Of a DNA stretch of 39,738 bases, positions 7,723 through 17,693 are shown piece after piece. The notes under the pieces were generated by a model, which was not told where the DNA came from, did not search any database, and worked only from the letters and a program-made list of their open reading frames with translations. Every line of letters starts with the position of its first letter. Position 1 is the first letter of the stretch. Both the position numbers and the translations under genes were made by a program. This DNA is from Paludibacter jiangxiensis (lineage in GTDB: Bacteria > Bacteroidota > Bacteroidia > Bacteroidales > Paludibacteraceae): the NCBI GenBank assembly GCA_945870155.1, contig CAMBSB010000033.1, forward strand, positions 1-39,738, given 5' to 3'.

Positions 7723-10700
7723 ATGAGTAAAAGTTTCAAACTTAATTCCATTGCCGACAAAACTAAACTTCTTCGATTTGTTCTAGTTTTGTCTCTCATT
7801 TTTAATTTTTTACTTCCACATGTCTTTGCTGCTGAACCAAAGATTACCGTCATCGGAACGGTTACCGATGCTTCGAATGGAGAACCATATCCTGGTGTTA
7901 ACGTAATTATTGAAGGTACTTCAATCGGTACAATTACCGATATCAATGGGAAGTATACGATCAATGTTCCTTCAAAACAATCTGTATTGTTGTTTACTGC
8001 CATAGGCTTTCAAAAAGAGAAAAGGCAAGTAAATAACCAGACAATTATCAATTTAAGTTTATCTGCCGATGTGCAAACACTTGATGAGGTAGTGGTAGTA
8101 GCTTATGGTTCACAAAAGAAAGAGACATTAACAGGGGCCATTGCTAATGTAAAATCAGCAGAGTTGTTACGAGCACCTGTCTCAAATTTAACCAACTCAT
8201 TGGTTGGGCGTATGAGCGGTATAACTGCTATACAGCGTACTGGCGAACCAGGGGGGGATGCTGCTCAACTTTATGTACGTGGTGTTTCAACCTTTGGTGG
8301 GAGTGCAGCGCCTTTAGTGCTTGTTGATGGTATTGAGCGTAGCTACGGCGATGTGGATGTTAATGAAGTTGAAACCATTTCAGTTTTGAAAGATGCTTCA
8401 GCAACAGCTGTGTTTGGTGTACGTGGAGCAAATGGAGTGGTTATAATCACTACAAAACGAGGACAGGAAGGTAAACCAAAGGTTTCGTTAACAACAAACT
8501 TCGGATACCAAAATCCTATTAATCTTCCAAAATTATTAAATGCTTATGATTATGCTACTTTGCGCAATGAAGCTGCAAAAAATGTAGCCGCTACACCTGT
8601 GTTTAGCGCATACGATATCGAAAGATATTTAAAACATGATGATCCTGTTTTTCATCCGGATATAGATTGGATGGAAGAAAGTTTCCGTAAATATACGCCA
8701 CAAAATCAACATAACCTTAATGTAAGTGGTGGCACTAAAAATGCACGTTATTTTGTTTCAATGGGCTTATTGGACCAGGATGGGATATTTAAGGTTGGAA
8801 ATTTCACAAACGATATCTCGCCAAACCCTTACTATAAACGTTACAACATACGTGGTAATTTGGATTTCGATTTAACAAAAAACTTCTCACTTTCGATAAA
8901 CAACTCCATTTCGATTGCAAAATCAAATTATGCTGGAAGTGGTTCGGGGGCACTTCTTGGACAAATTTTAGGAACTAGTCCATTGAGTGGTAATGTTTCG
9001 TACAATGGTGCAATTGTTCGTGAAACTGAATTTGCCAAAGATTTTTCAATAACAAATCCACCTTTGTATCAACTATATGTTAATGGCTATAACCAACATT
9101 ATGAAAGCAATTTTAAAATGGATGTTTCGGGTGTTTATAAATTGGATGATTTAATAAAAGGACTTCGTGTGCGCGGAAAATTTGCTTATGACAATTACTA
9201 TAAAATGTCGACTTCGAGAAGCAAAAACCCATATATGGTTACACTCAGAAGAAATCCAAATGCTAAAACTTTCAATGATTCAATCGTTCCTATTGTTGTG
9301 GTCGATCGTTTCGAAGGCCCTGTTACGGCTGGAGCTGATACATACTCTAAAAATCGCAGAATGTATGGCGAATTAGCTCTTGAATATTCAACCAAAATCG
9401 AAGAACACTCGATATCAGCGCTAGCACTTGGAACAGCAGAGAGATTATATAATGGTTCCGATGGACAATTGCCTTTTAACTATATGGGGTTAGTGGGTCG
9501 CGTAACTTATAATTATAAAAATAAATACCTGGCAGATGTAAATGCTGGTTATAATGGTTCGGAAAACTTTTATAAGAACAAGCAATTCGGATTCTTTCCA
9601 TCATTTTCGTTAGGATATGTGTTAACCGAGGAATCATTTATTCCTAAAAACGAATACCTGACTCATCTTAAGATACGTGGTTCTTATGGTCTCGTAGGTA
9701 ATGATAAAGCTTATTCTGATAGAAATTTAGGGCGTTTTTTATTTAGCGATGGATTTACAGGTGGGGGTAGCTACTACTTTGGAACAACACCTACAACATT
9801 AGCTACTCAAGCAAGTATAAGGGAAAATACTTTAGGAAACCGTGATGTTACTTGGGAAACAGCTTTAAAGCAAAATATAGGTTTCGATTTACATTTGTTT
9901 AAAGAAAAATTGTCGTTATCAGCTGATTTATTTTCTGAAAAACGCGATAATATTCTATGGAGTCTGAATATCCCTATTTCGTTTGGTAAACCTTCGTTGG
10001 TAAATAAATATAATATAGGAAAAGCCTCGAATTATGGTTATGAGTTTGAGTTATCATTTAACGATAGGCTAAATGCTATAAAAGGATTAAATTATTGGTT
10101 AAAAGCAAATTATTCGTTTTCTGAAAATAAAATTATTTACATGGACGAATCGCCACAAATTTACGATTATCAATATCGTACAGGTAACAGAATTGGTCAA
10201 CCATTCGGTCTCCAGGCACTTGGTTTCTATAATACTCCAGAGGAATGTGCTGATCCTAACCGACCAAAATCAATTTGGGAGCCACCTACAGGAGTGGTAC
10301 CTGGAAATATTAAATACAAAGACCAAAATGGCGATGGTATTATAAATACTTATGATGAGGTGGCTATCGGTTATCCGAACGTTCCACTTGTTGTATATGG
10401 TTTTTCTGGCGGATTTGAGTGGAAGGGTTTCGAAATTTCGGTATTGTTTCAGGGAACTGGTATGGTTTCGACCTATTTAATTGGCGATGCTCAAATACCA
10501 TTTGGTGCAGGAAAGAAATCGGCCATGGAAAGCGTAAAAGAACGCTGGACACCAGAACGCTATGCAGCCGGCGAACCAATCACCTTCCCACGTTTAATTC
10601 CTGGCGCAAGTAACACGGCTGACAATGACTACATTAACTCATCGTTCTGGCAAAAAGATGCTTCGTATTTACGTTTGAAGAATGCCGAAGTTGCTTACAA

Positions 10701-10881
10701 TTTTAGTTCTAAACTACTCAAACCTCTGCAAATTAAATCGCTTAGATTATTTGTTAACGGACAAAACTTATTTACTTGGTCTAAAGTTAAAAACTTTGAC
10801 CCTGAAATTGCTGCAAACTCTGGTGGTGGTATTTACCCAATGGTGCGTGTGTTCAACGTGGGTGCAAATATCTCTTTCTAA
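7723..10881 (+). CDS. SusC-like TonB-dependent outer-membrane transporter (pair 1)
   Basis: This 1052-residue protein is an outer-membrane channel for importing oligosaccharides, energised by TonB. A signal peptide occupies residues 1-37. A CarboxypepD_reg-like N-terminal domain follows (~41-116, GTVTDASNGEPYPGVNVIIE). The TonB-box-like segment LDEVVVVAYG lies at 120-129, the plug domain runs to ~255 with SVLKDASATAVFGVRGANGV and VVIITTKRGQ, and the rest is the beta-barrel ending in an aromatic residue (VGANISF). There is no STN domain, so it is a transporter rather than a sigma-signalling transducer. It is 31 bases before its SusD partner and heads a four-gene operon controlled by the long upstream region. 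Confidence 0.95.
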   Translation: MSKSFKLNSIADKTKLLRFVLVLSLIFNFLLPHVFAAEPKITVIGTVTDASNGEPYPGVNVIIEGTSIGTITDINGKYTINVPSKQSVLLFTAIGFQKEKRQVNNQTIINLSLSADVQTLDEVVVVAYGSQKKETLTGAIANVKSAELLRAPVSNLTNSLVGRMSGITAIQRTGEPGGDAAQLYVRGVSTFGGSAAPLVLVDGIERSYGDVDVNEVETISVLKDASATAVFGVRGANGVVIITTKRGQEGKPKVSLTTNFGYQNPINLPKLLNAYDYATLRNEAAKNVAATPVFSAYDIERYLKHDDPVFHPDIDWMEESFRKYTPQNQHNLNVSGGTKNARYFVSMGLLDQDGIFKVGNFTNDISPNPYYKRYNIRGNLDFDLTKNFSLSINNSISIAKSNYAGSGSGALLGQILGTSPLSGNVSYNGAIVRETEFAKDFSITNPPLYQLYVNGYNQHYESNFKMDVSGVYKLDDLIKGLRVRGKFAYDNYYKMSTSRSKNPYMVTLRRNPNAKTFNDSIVPIVVVDRFEGPVTAGADTYSKNRRMYGELALEYSTKIEEHSISALALGTAERLYNGSDGQLPFNYMGLVGRVTYNYKNKYLADVNAGYNGSENFYKNKQFGFFPSFSLGYVLTEESFIPKNEYLTHLKIRGSYGLVGNDKAYSDRNLGRFLFSDGFTGGGSYYFGTTPTTLATQASIRENTLGNRDVTWETALKQNIGFDLHLFKEKLSLSADLFSEKRDNILWSLNIPISFGKPSLVNKYNIGKASNYGYEFELSFNDRLNAIKGLNYWLKANYSFSENKIIYMDESPQIYDYQYRTGNRIGQPFGLQALGFYNTPEECADPNRPKSIWEPPTGVVPGNIKYKDQNGDGIINTYDEVAIGYPNVPLVVYGFSGGFEWKGFEISVLFQGTGMVSTYLIGDAQIPFGAGKKSAMESVKERWTPERYAAGEPITFPRLIPGASNTADNDYINSSFWQKDASYLRLKNAEVAYNFSSKLLKPLQIKSLRLFVNGQNLFTWSKVKNFDPEIAANSGGGIYPMVRVFNVGANISF

Positions 10882-10912
10882 CTTTCAATAATAACAAATA
10901 AAATTTAATAAT

Positions 10913-12844
10913 ATGAAGTTTTTAAAATTAACAGGAGTCTTTGTAATCGGATTATCGATGATAATTTCCACATCATGTGTGTCCGATTTTTTGGAACAAC
11001 CATTAGATTCAGTTATTACAGTCGACTCTGTATTTAATAATCCCGATAATGCTATGAAAGCATTCTATCAGGTATATTCTACTTGCGTTGTTAATGGTTT
11101 AATTAATGGGTATACTACAGGTGATTGGAACGATTCAGGCTGTAGAGATGCAATGTTATCTAATGTATGCGATGAAGGTACAATGATAGGTAATAATGCA
11201 CCAAAAAAATACACCAATGGCACTTGGAATGCTACTAACCAGGATGAATTTGATATTTATAGAGTCATGGCTGGTATTCGCAATGCTGTATTATATGTCG
11301 AAAATATTGACAAAACACCTTATGCAAAAACTGCCACAGTAGACTGGACTGAACAATACAAAAATCAATGTGTGGCCGAAGTAAAAATTTTAAGGGCATT
11401 AATGTATTTCGAAATGGTAAAACGCTATGGCGGTGTACCGCTGATGACTAAATTGCCCAAAATTGTTATCGCAAAAGAGGGTGATAAAAATATCGCAAAA
11501 GTTGATATGGATGGGACTCGACGAAGTTTGAAAAGTACATTTGATTATATAATTAAAGATTGTGAGGAAGCAATTCCTTACCTTTCAAACTCATTTAGTG
11601 CAGCTGAAAGTGGACGTATATCTAAAGGCGCTGGTTTAGCATTAAAAGCTCGTACATTACTTTACATGGCAAGTCCCTTATTTAACACAGACACTCCTTA
11701 TTTGCCTTTTGACGGAGCTGACAGTTTAATTTGTCTGGGTAATTACGACCAAAATCGCTGGCAATTGGCTGCTGATGCTAACAGAGAACTGCTTGAATGG
11801 GCAAGTGCCTTTGATTATAAACTATTGTCAGATCCAGCTCTCGGACCGGGCGAAAGTTACAACTATGCTACTGGTTTACAATTAGATGTAAGAAATAAAG
11901 AAACAATTTTAATGGATCGCTCCCATACACGTCTAACGGCCGGATGTATGATGGCACGTATGCTTTGCCCGATATGGTACAGTTGGGGTAACTGTGCTCA
12001 ATCAGTAAATATTGATTATATTCAGAAAATGTATTACAATGCTACCACCGATCAGCCAACAACACTTGCAGCCGAAGGAAAGTTAACCGAGTTTATCACT
12101 AAAATGAAAGCTGCCGACCCTCGTTTAGAAGCCGTTGCTTGGTTCCCTGGCTCTGCTTATTCTAAAAATGGCACATGGACTGCTGCAGGTGGAGGAGAAG
12201 TTGGTAAAATGTATCTTCGCGTAGGTGGATATAACGGAACATTAACTAATGTTGGAAATGGTGGAACTGGAGTTGGTATGGGTGAACCTGCTGGTCCATA
12301 TTTCAAGAAATTCATCAACCTGACCAACGCAACCACAGCTGTTACTGAGTGTTGGTGGCCAATATTCCGATTAGCAGAGTTTTATTTGAATTATGCCGAG
12401 GCATTAAACGAGGTGAACCCTACACATCCAGATATTATTACGAATTTGAATATTATACGTAAAAGAGCTGGATTGCAGGATTTAAAATTGGGTAATCCGG
12501 TCTATGATCAATGTTTTGGAAACAAAGATAAAATGCGATCCTACATTCAGCGCGAAAGAGCTATCGAATTGTATGGTGAAGAACATCGACCATTCGATGT
12601 ACGTCGTTGGAAAATTGCAAGTCAACCCGGTGTAATGGGTGGCGATTTTAATAAAATAGTATTTTATGAGAATAGCACTACCAAATATTGGGATGCATCT
12701 GCTAAACGCTATAACAATACTGACTTAGTTTCGTATAAAATTGAAAAATACGAAACCCGCGTATGGAAAGATAATATGTATTTGTACCCATTCCCTCAAG
12801 GTGAAGTAAATAAAGGTTTTATTAAACAAAATCCGGGTTGGTAA
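10913..12844 (+). CDS. SusD/RagB-like surface glycan-binding lipoprotein (pair 1)
   Basis: This 643-residue lipoprotein is the lid and glycan-binding partner of the preceding SusC. The lipoprotein signal ends in STSC with the acylated Cys at 22, followed by VSDFLEQPLDS. The SusD-like N-terminal domain includes LRALMYFEMVKRYGGVPLMTK. The C-terminal RagB/SusD region has FRLAEFYLNYAEALNE, RERAIELYGEEHRPFDVRRW and the typical end LYPFPQGEVNKGFIKQNPGW. It is longer than many SusD proteins, and it contains a Gly-rich stretch at about residues 425-465 that could be a substrate loop. It follows SusC by 31 bases and precedes a second susC by 33 bases with no terminator. Confidence 0.94.
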   Translation: MKFLKLTGVFVIGLSMIISTSCVSDFLEQPLDSVITVDSVFNNPDNAMKAFYQVYSTCVVNGLINGYTTGDWNDSGCRDAMLSNVCDEGTMIGNNAPKKYTNGTWNATNQDEFDIYRVMAGIRNAVLYVENIDKTPYAKTATVDWTEQYKNQCVAEVKILRALMYFEMVKRYGGVPLMTKLPKIVIAKEGDKNIAKVDMDGTRRSLKSTFDYIIKDCEEAIPYLSNSFSAAESGRISKGAGLALKARTLLYMASPLFNTDTPYLPFDGADSLICLGNYDQNRWQLAADANRELLEWASAFDYKLLSDPALGPGESYNYATGLQLDVRNKETILMDRSHTRLTAGCMMARMLCPIWYSWGNCAQSVNIDYIQKMYYNATTDQPTTLAAEGKLTEFITKMKAADPRLEAVAWFPGSAYSKNGTWTAAGGGEVGKMYLRVGGYNGTLTNVGNGGTGVGMGEPAGPYFKKFINLTNATTAVTECWWPIFRLAEFYLNYAEALNEVNPTHPDIITNLNIIRKRAGLQDLKLGNPVYDQCFGNKDKMRSYIQRERAIELYGEEHRPFDVRRWKIASQPGVMGGDFNKIVFYENSTTKYWDASAKRYNNTDLVSYKIEKYETRVWKDNMYLYPFPQGEVNKGFIKQNPGW

Positions 12845-12877
12845 ATTTTCTTAACTACTCAACTAATACGAAAATAT

Positions 12878-15748
12878 ATGAAACGTAAAAAATATATAAA
12901 AATGCAGATTAAAATTGCCTATAGTTTAATTGTAGCATTAACAGTTTCAAATCTGACTTTTGCTCAAAAGAAAGATTCAGTAACAAATGTTCAAAAAAGC
13001 TTTTTAAAAGAACTTATTCCTACTGCTTATGGTGGAAAAGTTAGCAGGGCAGAATATACTGGTTCATTGTCAACTGTAAGTTCTGAACAAATGCTTAGAG
13101 TAAATACCCCAAGCCTCCAAAACACTTTTATCGGACAGTTGGCTGGTTTATATAGCAAACAAAATGCAGGTGCTCCAGGAAATAATGATAATCCTACCAT
13201 GTATATTCATGGGAAACAAACTTTTGGCGACAATGGGTTTATGATTTTAGTTGATGGATTTGAAAGTGTGTCATCCAACTTAAATGTAAACGAAATTGAG
13301 TCTGTTACAGTCCTCAAAGATGCGGCATCATTAGCTCTTTATGGGCTTGATGGTGCAAACGGGGTTATTCTTATAACCACCAAAAGAGGTATAAATAGTC
13401 CCAAAAGCATTATTAATTTTAATGCTCGCTATGGTATACAATCAGCTACAGTTTTACCTGATTATCTGACAAATGGTGATTATGCCGAACTGTATAATGT
13501 GGCCATGAAAAGCGATGGGAAGGATATTTCTGCCGGTTATTTCAGCTCTGATAATATTGTGAAATACTTTAAGGAACAAACGTATCCTGAATTGTATCCG
13601 GATGTGAACTGGCAAAATGAAATACTTAAAAATAATGCATTTTCGCAGGATTATAGCATTTCTTTTAAAGGAGGTAATTCAAGTGTTAAGTATTTTGTAC
13701 AAACCGGATTAGCTAATTATACCGGTATTTATGGCAACACAGATCCTAAAGGCAAAACTAGTTCAAACTATAACTTACGCCGAATCAATATTCGTACAAA
13801 TGTAGAAGCTGATATTACCAAAAATATCAGAGCAGAAATTTCTATACGTGGTACTATCGATGACAAAAAATATCCAAATGTTTCCGAAAATGATATATGG
13901 AAAGCTATGGGAGTATTCTTACCATATCCCGTAAAAGTAAGTTCAACAGGATTGTGGAGTGGTAAGCAGGGTTATTTGGAAAATCCTGTTGCAGCTATTC
14001 AACATAAAGGATACGACTCGAACAATGCACGCACTATTGATGCAAATGTAAAACTGATTACCAAACTCGACTTTATTACTACGGGTCTTAAAGCTTATGG
14101 TCAGATAAATTTCAGCAATGGATATTTTTCTTATTTTAACAAAAATCGCGGATTAGGATATCATCAATTAACTCCACGACCCGATTTACAACTTGATCCT
14201 ACCAGTCCTTTGCCTTTCGATTTAACATTCCTTGGGACAGCAGATAAAAATTATTCCTATTCACAGGCAACTGGTACGCAGTGGAATAGATCGACTTTTA
14301 TTTCAGGACTTGAGTACGAAAGATATTTTGGTGAAAGTAAAATTTACGCATCGGCAAACTACCTGCAGGATAAATATGAACTTGATGGACCAACTACTCC
14401 GTATGCGCGTCAACGTTTGATGGGTCGTTTAAGATATGGTCTACAAGATAAATATATAGCCGAATTTGGTTGGGCTTATAGTGGATCTGAGTCATTTCCC
14501 AAAGGAAAACGATTTGGTTTCTTCCCAACAATTTCGTCTGCATGGGTTGTAAGTAACGAGGAATTTATGCGTAATTCAAGTGTAATTGATTTACTTAAAA
14601 TCAGAGCATCATATGGATTGCTCGGAAATGATAATCTCGGTAACAACCGTTGGATTTACACACAATATTATGTGGGTGCCGGTAATTACTATATTGGAAA
14701 TAACTTAGCCGCAGTTGCAACCATGAGTAAAGAGGGCGCTATAGCTAACCCTTTTGTAACATGGGAAAAATCGAAAAAAGCAAATGTTGGTGTTGATATG
14801 ATCCTTTTTGATAAGTTAAGTGTTGCTATTGATGCATTTAACGAGAATCGTACCGATATTTTTGTTTCACCAACGAACTTAGTGCCAGCTATTATGGGTG
14901 CCAGTTTTACAAACTTAAATCGCGGTAGTGCGCAAAGTTACGGATTTGACTCAGAACTGAAGTTCAGCGATAAAATTGGTACTTTTGGATATTATGTAGG
15001 TGGAAACTTCTCGTGGAACGAAAATAAAATTATTGAAATGGAGGAACTACCTCGCACCGAAGAATACCTGAATGCTAAAGGTCGGCCTATCGGTCAGCCA
15101 TTTATTCTGGAGGCTGTAGGTTTCTTTAAAGATGCTGCAGATATTAAAGACAGTCCTATTCAGCAATTTGGCGAAGTAAAACCTGGCGATATCAAATATA
15201 AAGATCAAAATGATGATGGGTTTGTTAACGATGATGACCGTAAACCTATTGGATATCCTGTTTATCCAAAAATTACCTATGGAATAAGTGCTGGTTTAAG
15301 TTTTGTTGGATTCGACTGTAATGTGTTCTTAGAAGGTACGGCCCAACGTTCAGTTTCCTTGCTCGATAATGCGAGTATACAACCATTTATTAATGGAGGA
15401 GTAAAACCTACTCAATGGGTAAAAGATAACTACTGGACTCCTGAAAGAGGTGATGATGCAAAATTCCCCAGACTCACAACCTTGTCGAACGATAATAATT
15501 ACAGAGCATCTACATTATGGCAACGAGACGGCTCTTTTATCAGACTTAAGGTTGTTGAACTTGGTTATACATTACCCGAAAATTTGACTAAAATGGTGAA
15601 AATTGATAATCTTCGACTTTTTGTAAGTGGAAATAATCTCTTTACTTTTCATAAAATCAACGAAATCAATATTGATCCTGAAATCATGAACCGGTATGTG
15701 TATCCGGCGATGAAAAGTATAAATTTTGGTATTACAACCCAATTTTAA
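12878..15748 (+). CDS. SusC-like TonB-dependent transporter lacking the usual N-terminal extension (pair 2)
   Basis: This 956-residue SusC-type outer-membrane transporter has a signal peptide ending TFAQ (residue 30); the start may instead be the internal ATG at 12902. Unlike the first SusC it has no CarboxypepD_reg-like domain. Only about 14 residues separate the signal peptide from a degenerate TonB-box-like segment ELIPTAYGG (45-53). The plug is clear (FMILVDGFESVSSNLNVNEI, SVTVLKDAASLALYGLDGAN, ILITTKRG), and the barrel ends in NFGITTQF. It is the third gene of the susCDCD operon and precedes its SusD by 26 bases. It presumably imports a second product of the same glycan or works with the other pair; specificity cannot be read from sequence. 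Confidence 0.92.
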   Translation: MKRKKYIKMQIKIAYSLIVALTVSNLTFAQKKDSVTNVQKSFLKELIPTAYGGKVSRAEYTGSLSTVSSEQMLRVNTPSLQNTFIGQLAGLYSKQNAGAPGNNDNPTMYIHGKQTFGDNGFMILVDGFESVSSNLNVNEIESVTVLKDAASLALYGLDGANGVILITTKRGINSPKSIINFNARYGIQSATVLPDYLTNGDYAELYNVAMKSDGKDISAGYFSSDNIVKYFKEQTYPELYPDVNWQNEILKNNAFSQDYSISFKGGNSSVKYFVQTGLANYTGIYGNTDPKGKTSSNYNLRRINIRTNVEADITKNIRAEISIRGTIDDKKYPNVSENDIWKAMGVFLPYPVKVSSTGLWSGKQGYLENPVAAIQHKGYDSNNARTIDANVKLITKLDFITTGLKAYGQINFSNGYFSYFNKNRGLGYHQLTPRPDLQLDPTSPLPFDLTFLGTADKNYSYSQATGTQWNRSTFISGLEYERYFGESKIYASANYLQDKYELDGPTTPYARQRLMGRLRYGLQDKYIAEFGWAYSGSESFPKGKRFGFFPTISSAWVVSNEEFMRNSSVIDLLKIRASYGLLGNDNLGNNRWIYTQYYVGAGNYYIGNNLAAVATMSKEGAIANPFVTWEKSKKANVGVDMILFDKLSVAIDAFNENRTDIFVSPTNLVPAIMGASFTNLNRGSAQSYGFDSELKFSDKIGTFGYYVGGNFSWNENKIIEMEELPRTEEYLNAKGRPIGQPFILEAVGFFKDAADIKDSPIQQFGEVKPGDIKYKDQNDDGFVNDDDRKPIGYPVYPKITYGISAGLSFVGFDCNVFLEGTAQRSVSLLDNASIQPFINGGVKPTQWVKDNYWTPERGDDAKFPRLTTLSNDNNYRASTLWQRDGSFIRLKVVELGYTLPENLTKMVKIDNLRLFVSGNNLFTFHKINEINIDPEIMNRYVYPAMKSINFGITTQF

Positions 15749-15774
15749 AAATTTAAAACTAAGATAAATTGAAT

Positions 15775-17568
15775 ATGAAAACGATAAAATTAGTTATTTT
15801 GGCCTCATTTGCAGCCTTGTTTTTTAGTTGCGATGACTTTTTGGATGTTCGAATGGAGTTTAATACAACCGAAGAAATGTTTTTTGGTCAGGGCGTGAAC
15901 AATTTCAGAGCATTAGGGATGGGCTCTTATTCGTATCTTCGGGGCTTTAACGATTATGGCGGTGGAATGTTGGCTACTGCCTGCGATGAAGCTGATTATG
16001 CAAAACCTGCCAATATTCAGCGATTCAATACAGGTGCTTGGGGTCCATTCACAAACCCAAATGATGTATTCGGACATTACTATGCCGGTATTAGGCACGT
16101 CAATCTTTTTCTCGAAAAATCAAAAGGTTTCGAAACTAAAATATTAATGGATACGGTAACTCAAAAACCAACATGGATAAAAGATTGTGACGATATTTAT
16201 CGCCTCCAAGCTGAAGCACGTTTTTTAAGAGCATATTATTTTATGGAACTCATTAAACGCTATGGGGGATTGCCAATCGTTACTACAGTTCTTACTGAAG
16301 ACGAGGCTAAAAATGTAACACGTTCGAGTTTTCAGGAATGTGCACAATGGGTAGCAGATGAGTGTGATGCTGTATATCCTGAACTTGCTGATACCTGGCT
16401 TAATTATGGTATTCCTACCGGTCAAACTAGAGGAAGAGGCGAAGCACCAGGTATTACCGATGTAACTCGATTAGGACGTATAGAAAAGGTTGCAGCCAAA
16501 GCATTAAAAATCAGGGCACTCTTGTATGCAGCCAGTCCTTTACACAACGAATCAAGTGATCCAGTTATTTGGGAAAAAGTAGCTAAAGCTGGTAACGACT
16601 TTTTTACTGATGCTAATTGTATCTGGGCTAAAACTTTGAACACGAACTATAAAGCTCTCTTTGATGGCAGCGTTGCAAACAATCTGACGCCACGAAAAGG
16701 TGCAAATTCAGGTATTATTATGACACGCTACTTCTCAAATACAGGAAGCGATTGGGAAAAACTAAACTATCCAGTAGGTTTGATAAATGGAGGTGGTGGC
16801 TGCACCTGTCCAACTCAGGATCTTGTTGATGCATTCGAAACCAAAACACAGGGATTGCCAATTAATGATCCGAATGCTCAATACAATCCAGTACTTCCAT
16901 ATATGAACCGTGATCCACGTTTCGATGCCATGATAGCATACAATGGTTCCAAAATGGGTAAAGAAATTACGGGTGTCGATCATATTATTCAGGCCTACGA
17001 AACTCCTTCAGGGGCTATGGGTGTGGATGCCATTGGCTCAAAATATGGTGCAACCACAACTGGTTATTATCTCAGAAAGTTCTCTATCGATAATTATGAT
17101 TTAACTAAAACCAATAATAAGGCTAAAACTTGGATTTTAATGCGCTATGCCGAAGTGTTGTTGAATTATGCCGAAGCAATGAATGAAATATACGGACCTG
17201 ACGCAAAAGGAACATATACCTACACTGCCCGTGAAGCCGTAAATCTTGTTCGCGCTCGTGCTGCTATGCCAGCTTTCCCGGCAGGAATGACTAAAGAGGC
17301 TTTCCGAACAAAATACAGAAACGAACGCCGTATTGAGTTAGCATTCGAGGAACAACGCTTTTTCGATGTTCGTCGATGGAAAATTGCTGAAATTACCGAG
17401 AATAAACCAATCAGAGGTGTAAAGATTATGTTGGATAATAATGTACCGACTTATAACTATTTTGATGTAGAGACGAGAGTTTTCAATGCACCTCAGATGT
17501 ATTTATACCCAATACCGCAGGCCGAAGTGCTAAAAACTCCGGGTTTGACTCAAAACACAGGATGGTAA
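15775..17568 (+). CDS. SusD/RagB-like surface glycan-binding lipoprotein (pair 2)
   Basis: This SusD-family lipoprotein has 597 residues from the ATG at 15775. An in-frame TTG six bases upstream is possible but adds only two residues and is less likely. The lipobox is FFSC with Cys19 from this ATG, followed by DDFLDVRMEFNTTEE. SusD signatures include LQAEARFLRAYYFMELIKRY, LMRYAEVLLNYAEAMNEIYG, RNERRIELAFEEQRFFDVRR and the closing MYLYPIPQAEVLKTPGLTQN. It binds glycan at the cell surface and caps the preceding SusC. It is the last gene of the operon: a strong intrinsic terminator starts 20 bases after the stop. Confidence 0.94.
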   Translation: MKTIKLVILASFAALFFSCDDFLDVRMEFNTTEEMFFGQGVNNFRALGMGSYSYLRGFNDYGGGMLATACDEADYAKPANIQRFNTGAWGPFTNPNDVFGHYYAGIRHVNLFLEKSKGFETKILMDTVTQKPTWIKDCDDIYRLQAEARFLRAYYFMELIKRYGGLPIVTTVLTEDEAKNVTRSSFQECAQWVADECDAVYPELADTWLNYGIPTGQTRGRGEAPGITDVTRLGRIEKVAAKALKIRALLYAASPLHNESSDPVIWEKVAKAGNDFFTDANCIWAKTLNTNYKALFDGSVANNLTPRKGANSGIIMTRYFSNTGSDWEKLNYPVGLINGGGGCTCPTQDLVDAFETKTQGLPINDPNAQYNPVLPYMNRDPRFDAMIAYNGSKMGKEITGVDHIIQAYETPSGAMGVDAIGSKYGATTTGYYLRKFSIDNYDLTKTNNKAKTWILMRYAEVLLNYAEAMNEIYGPDAKGTYTYTAREAVNLVRARAAMPAFPAGMTKEAFRTKYRNERRIELAFEEQRFFDVRRWKIAEITENKPIRGVKIMLDNNVPTYNYFDVETRVFNAPQMYLYPIPQAEVLKTPGLTQNTGW

Positions 17569-17587
17569 AATTTATTTTAATAATGCG

Positions 17588-17630
17588 AAAAGCCGACAGT
17601 TGAATTTATACTCAATAAGTCGGCTTTTTT
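17588..17630 (+). terminator. Intrinsic terminator closing the susCDCD operon
   Basis: AAAAGCCGAC (17588-17597) pairs with GTCGGCTTTT (17619-17628), with 21 bases between the arms, and the right arm runs into a T tract. The stem is G-C rich at its tip. It lies 20 bases downstream of the second susD stop and separates that operon from the PL8 gene. Confidence 0.85.
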
Positions 17631-17693
17631 CAGAATTCAATTGCAAATTACCCAAAGCATTCTGATATTTCAAGTTAAGAAGTCACAAACTGT

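Noticed and set aside
15769-15774. TTG start for the second SusD
   Set aside because: An ATG two codons later gives the same lipoprotein signal and is the preferred codon.
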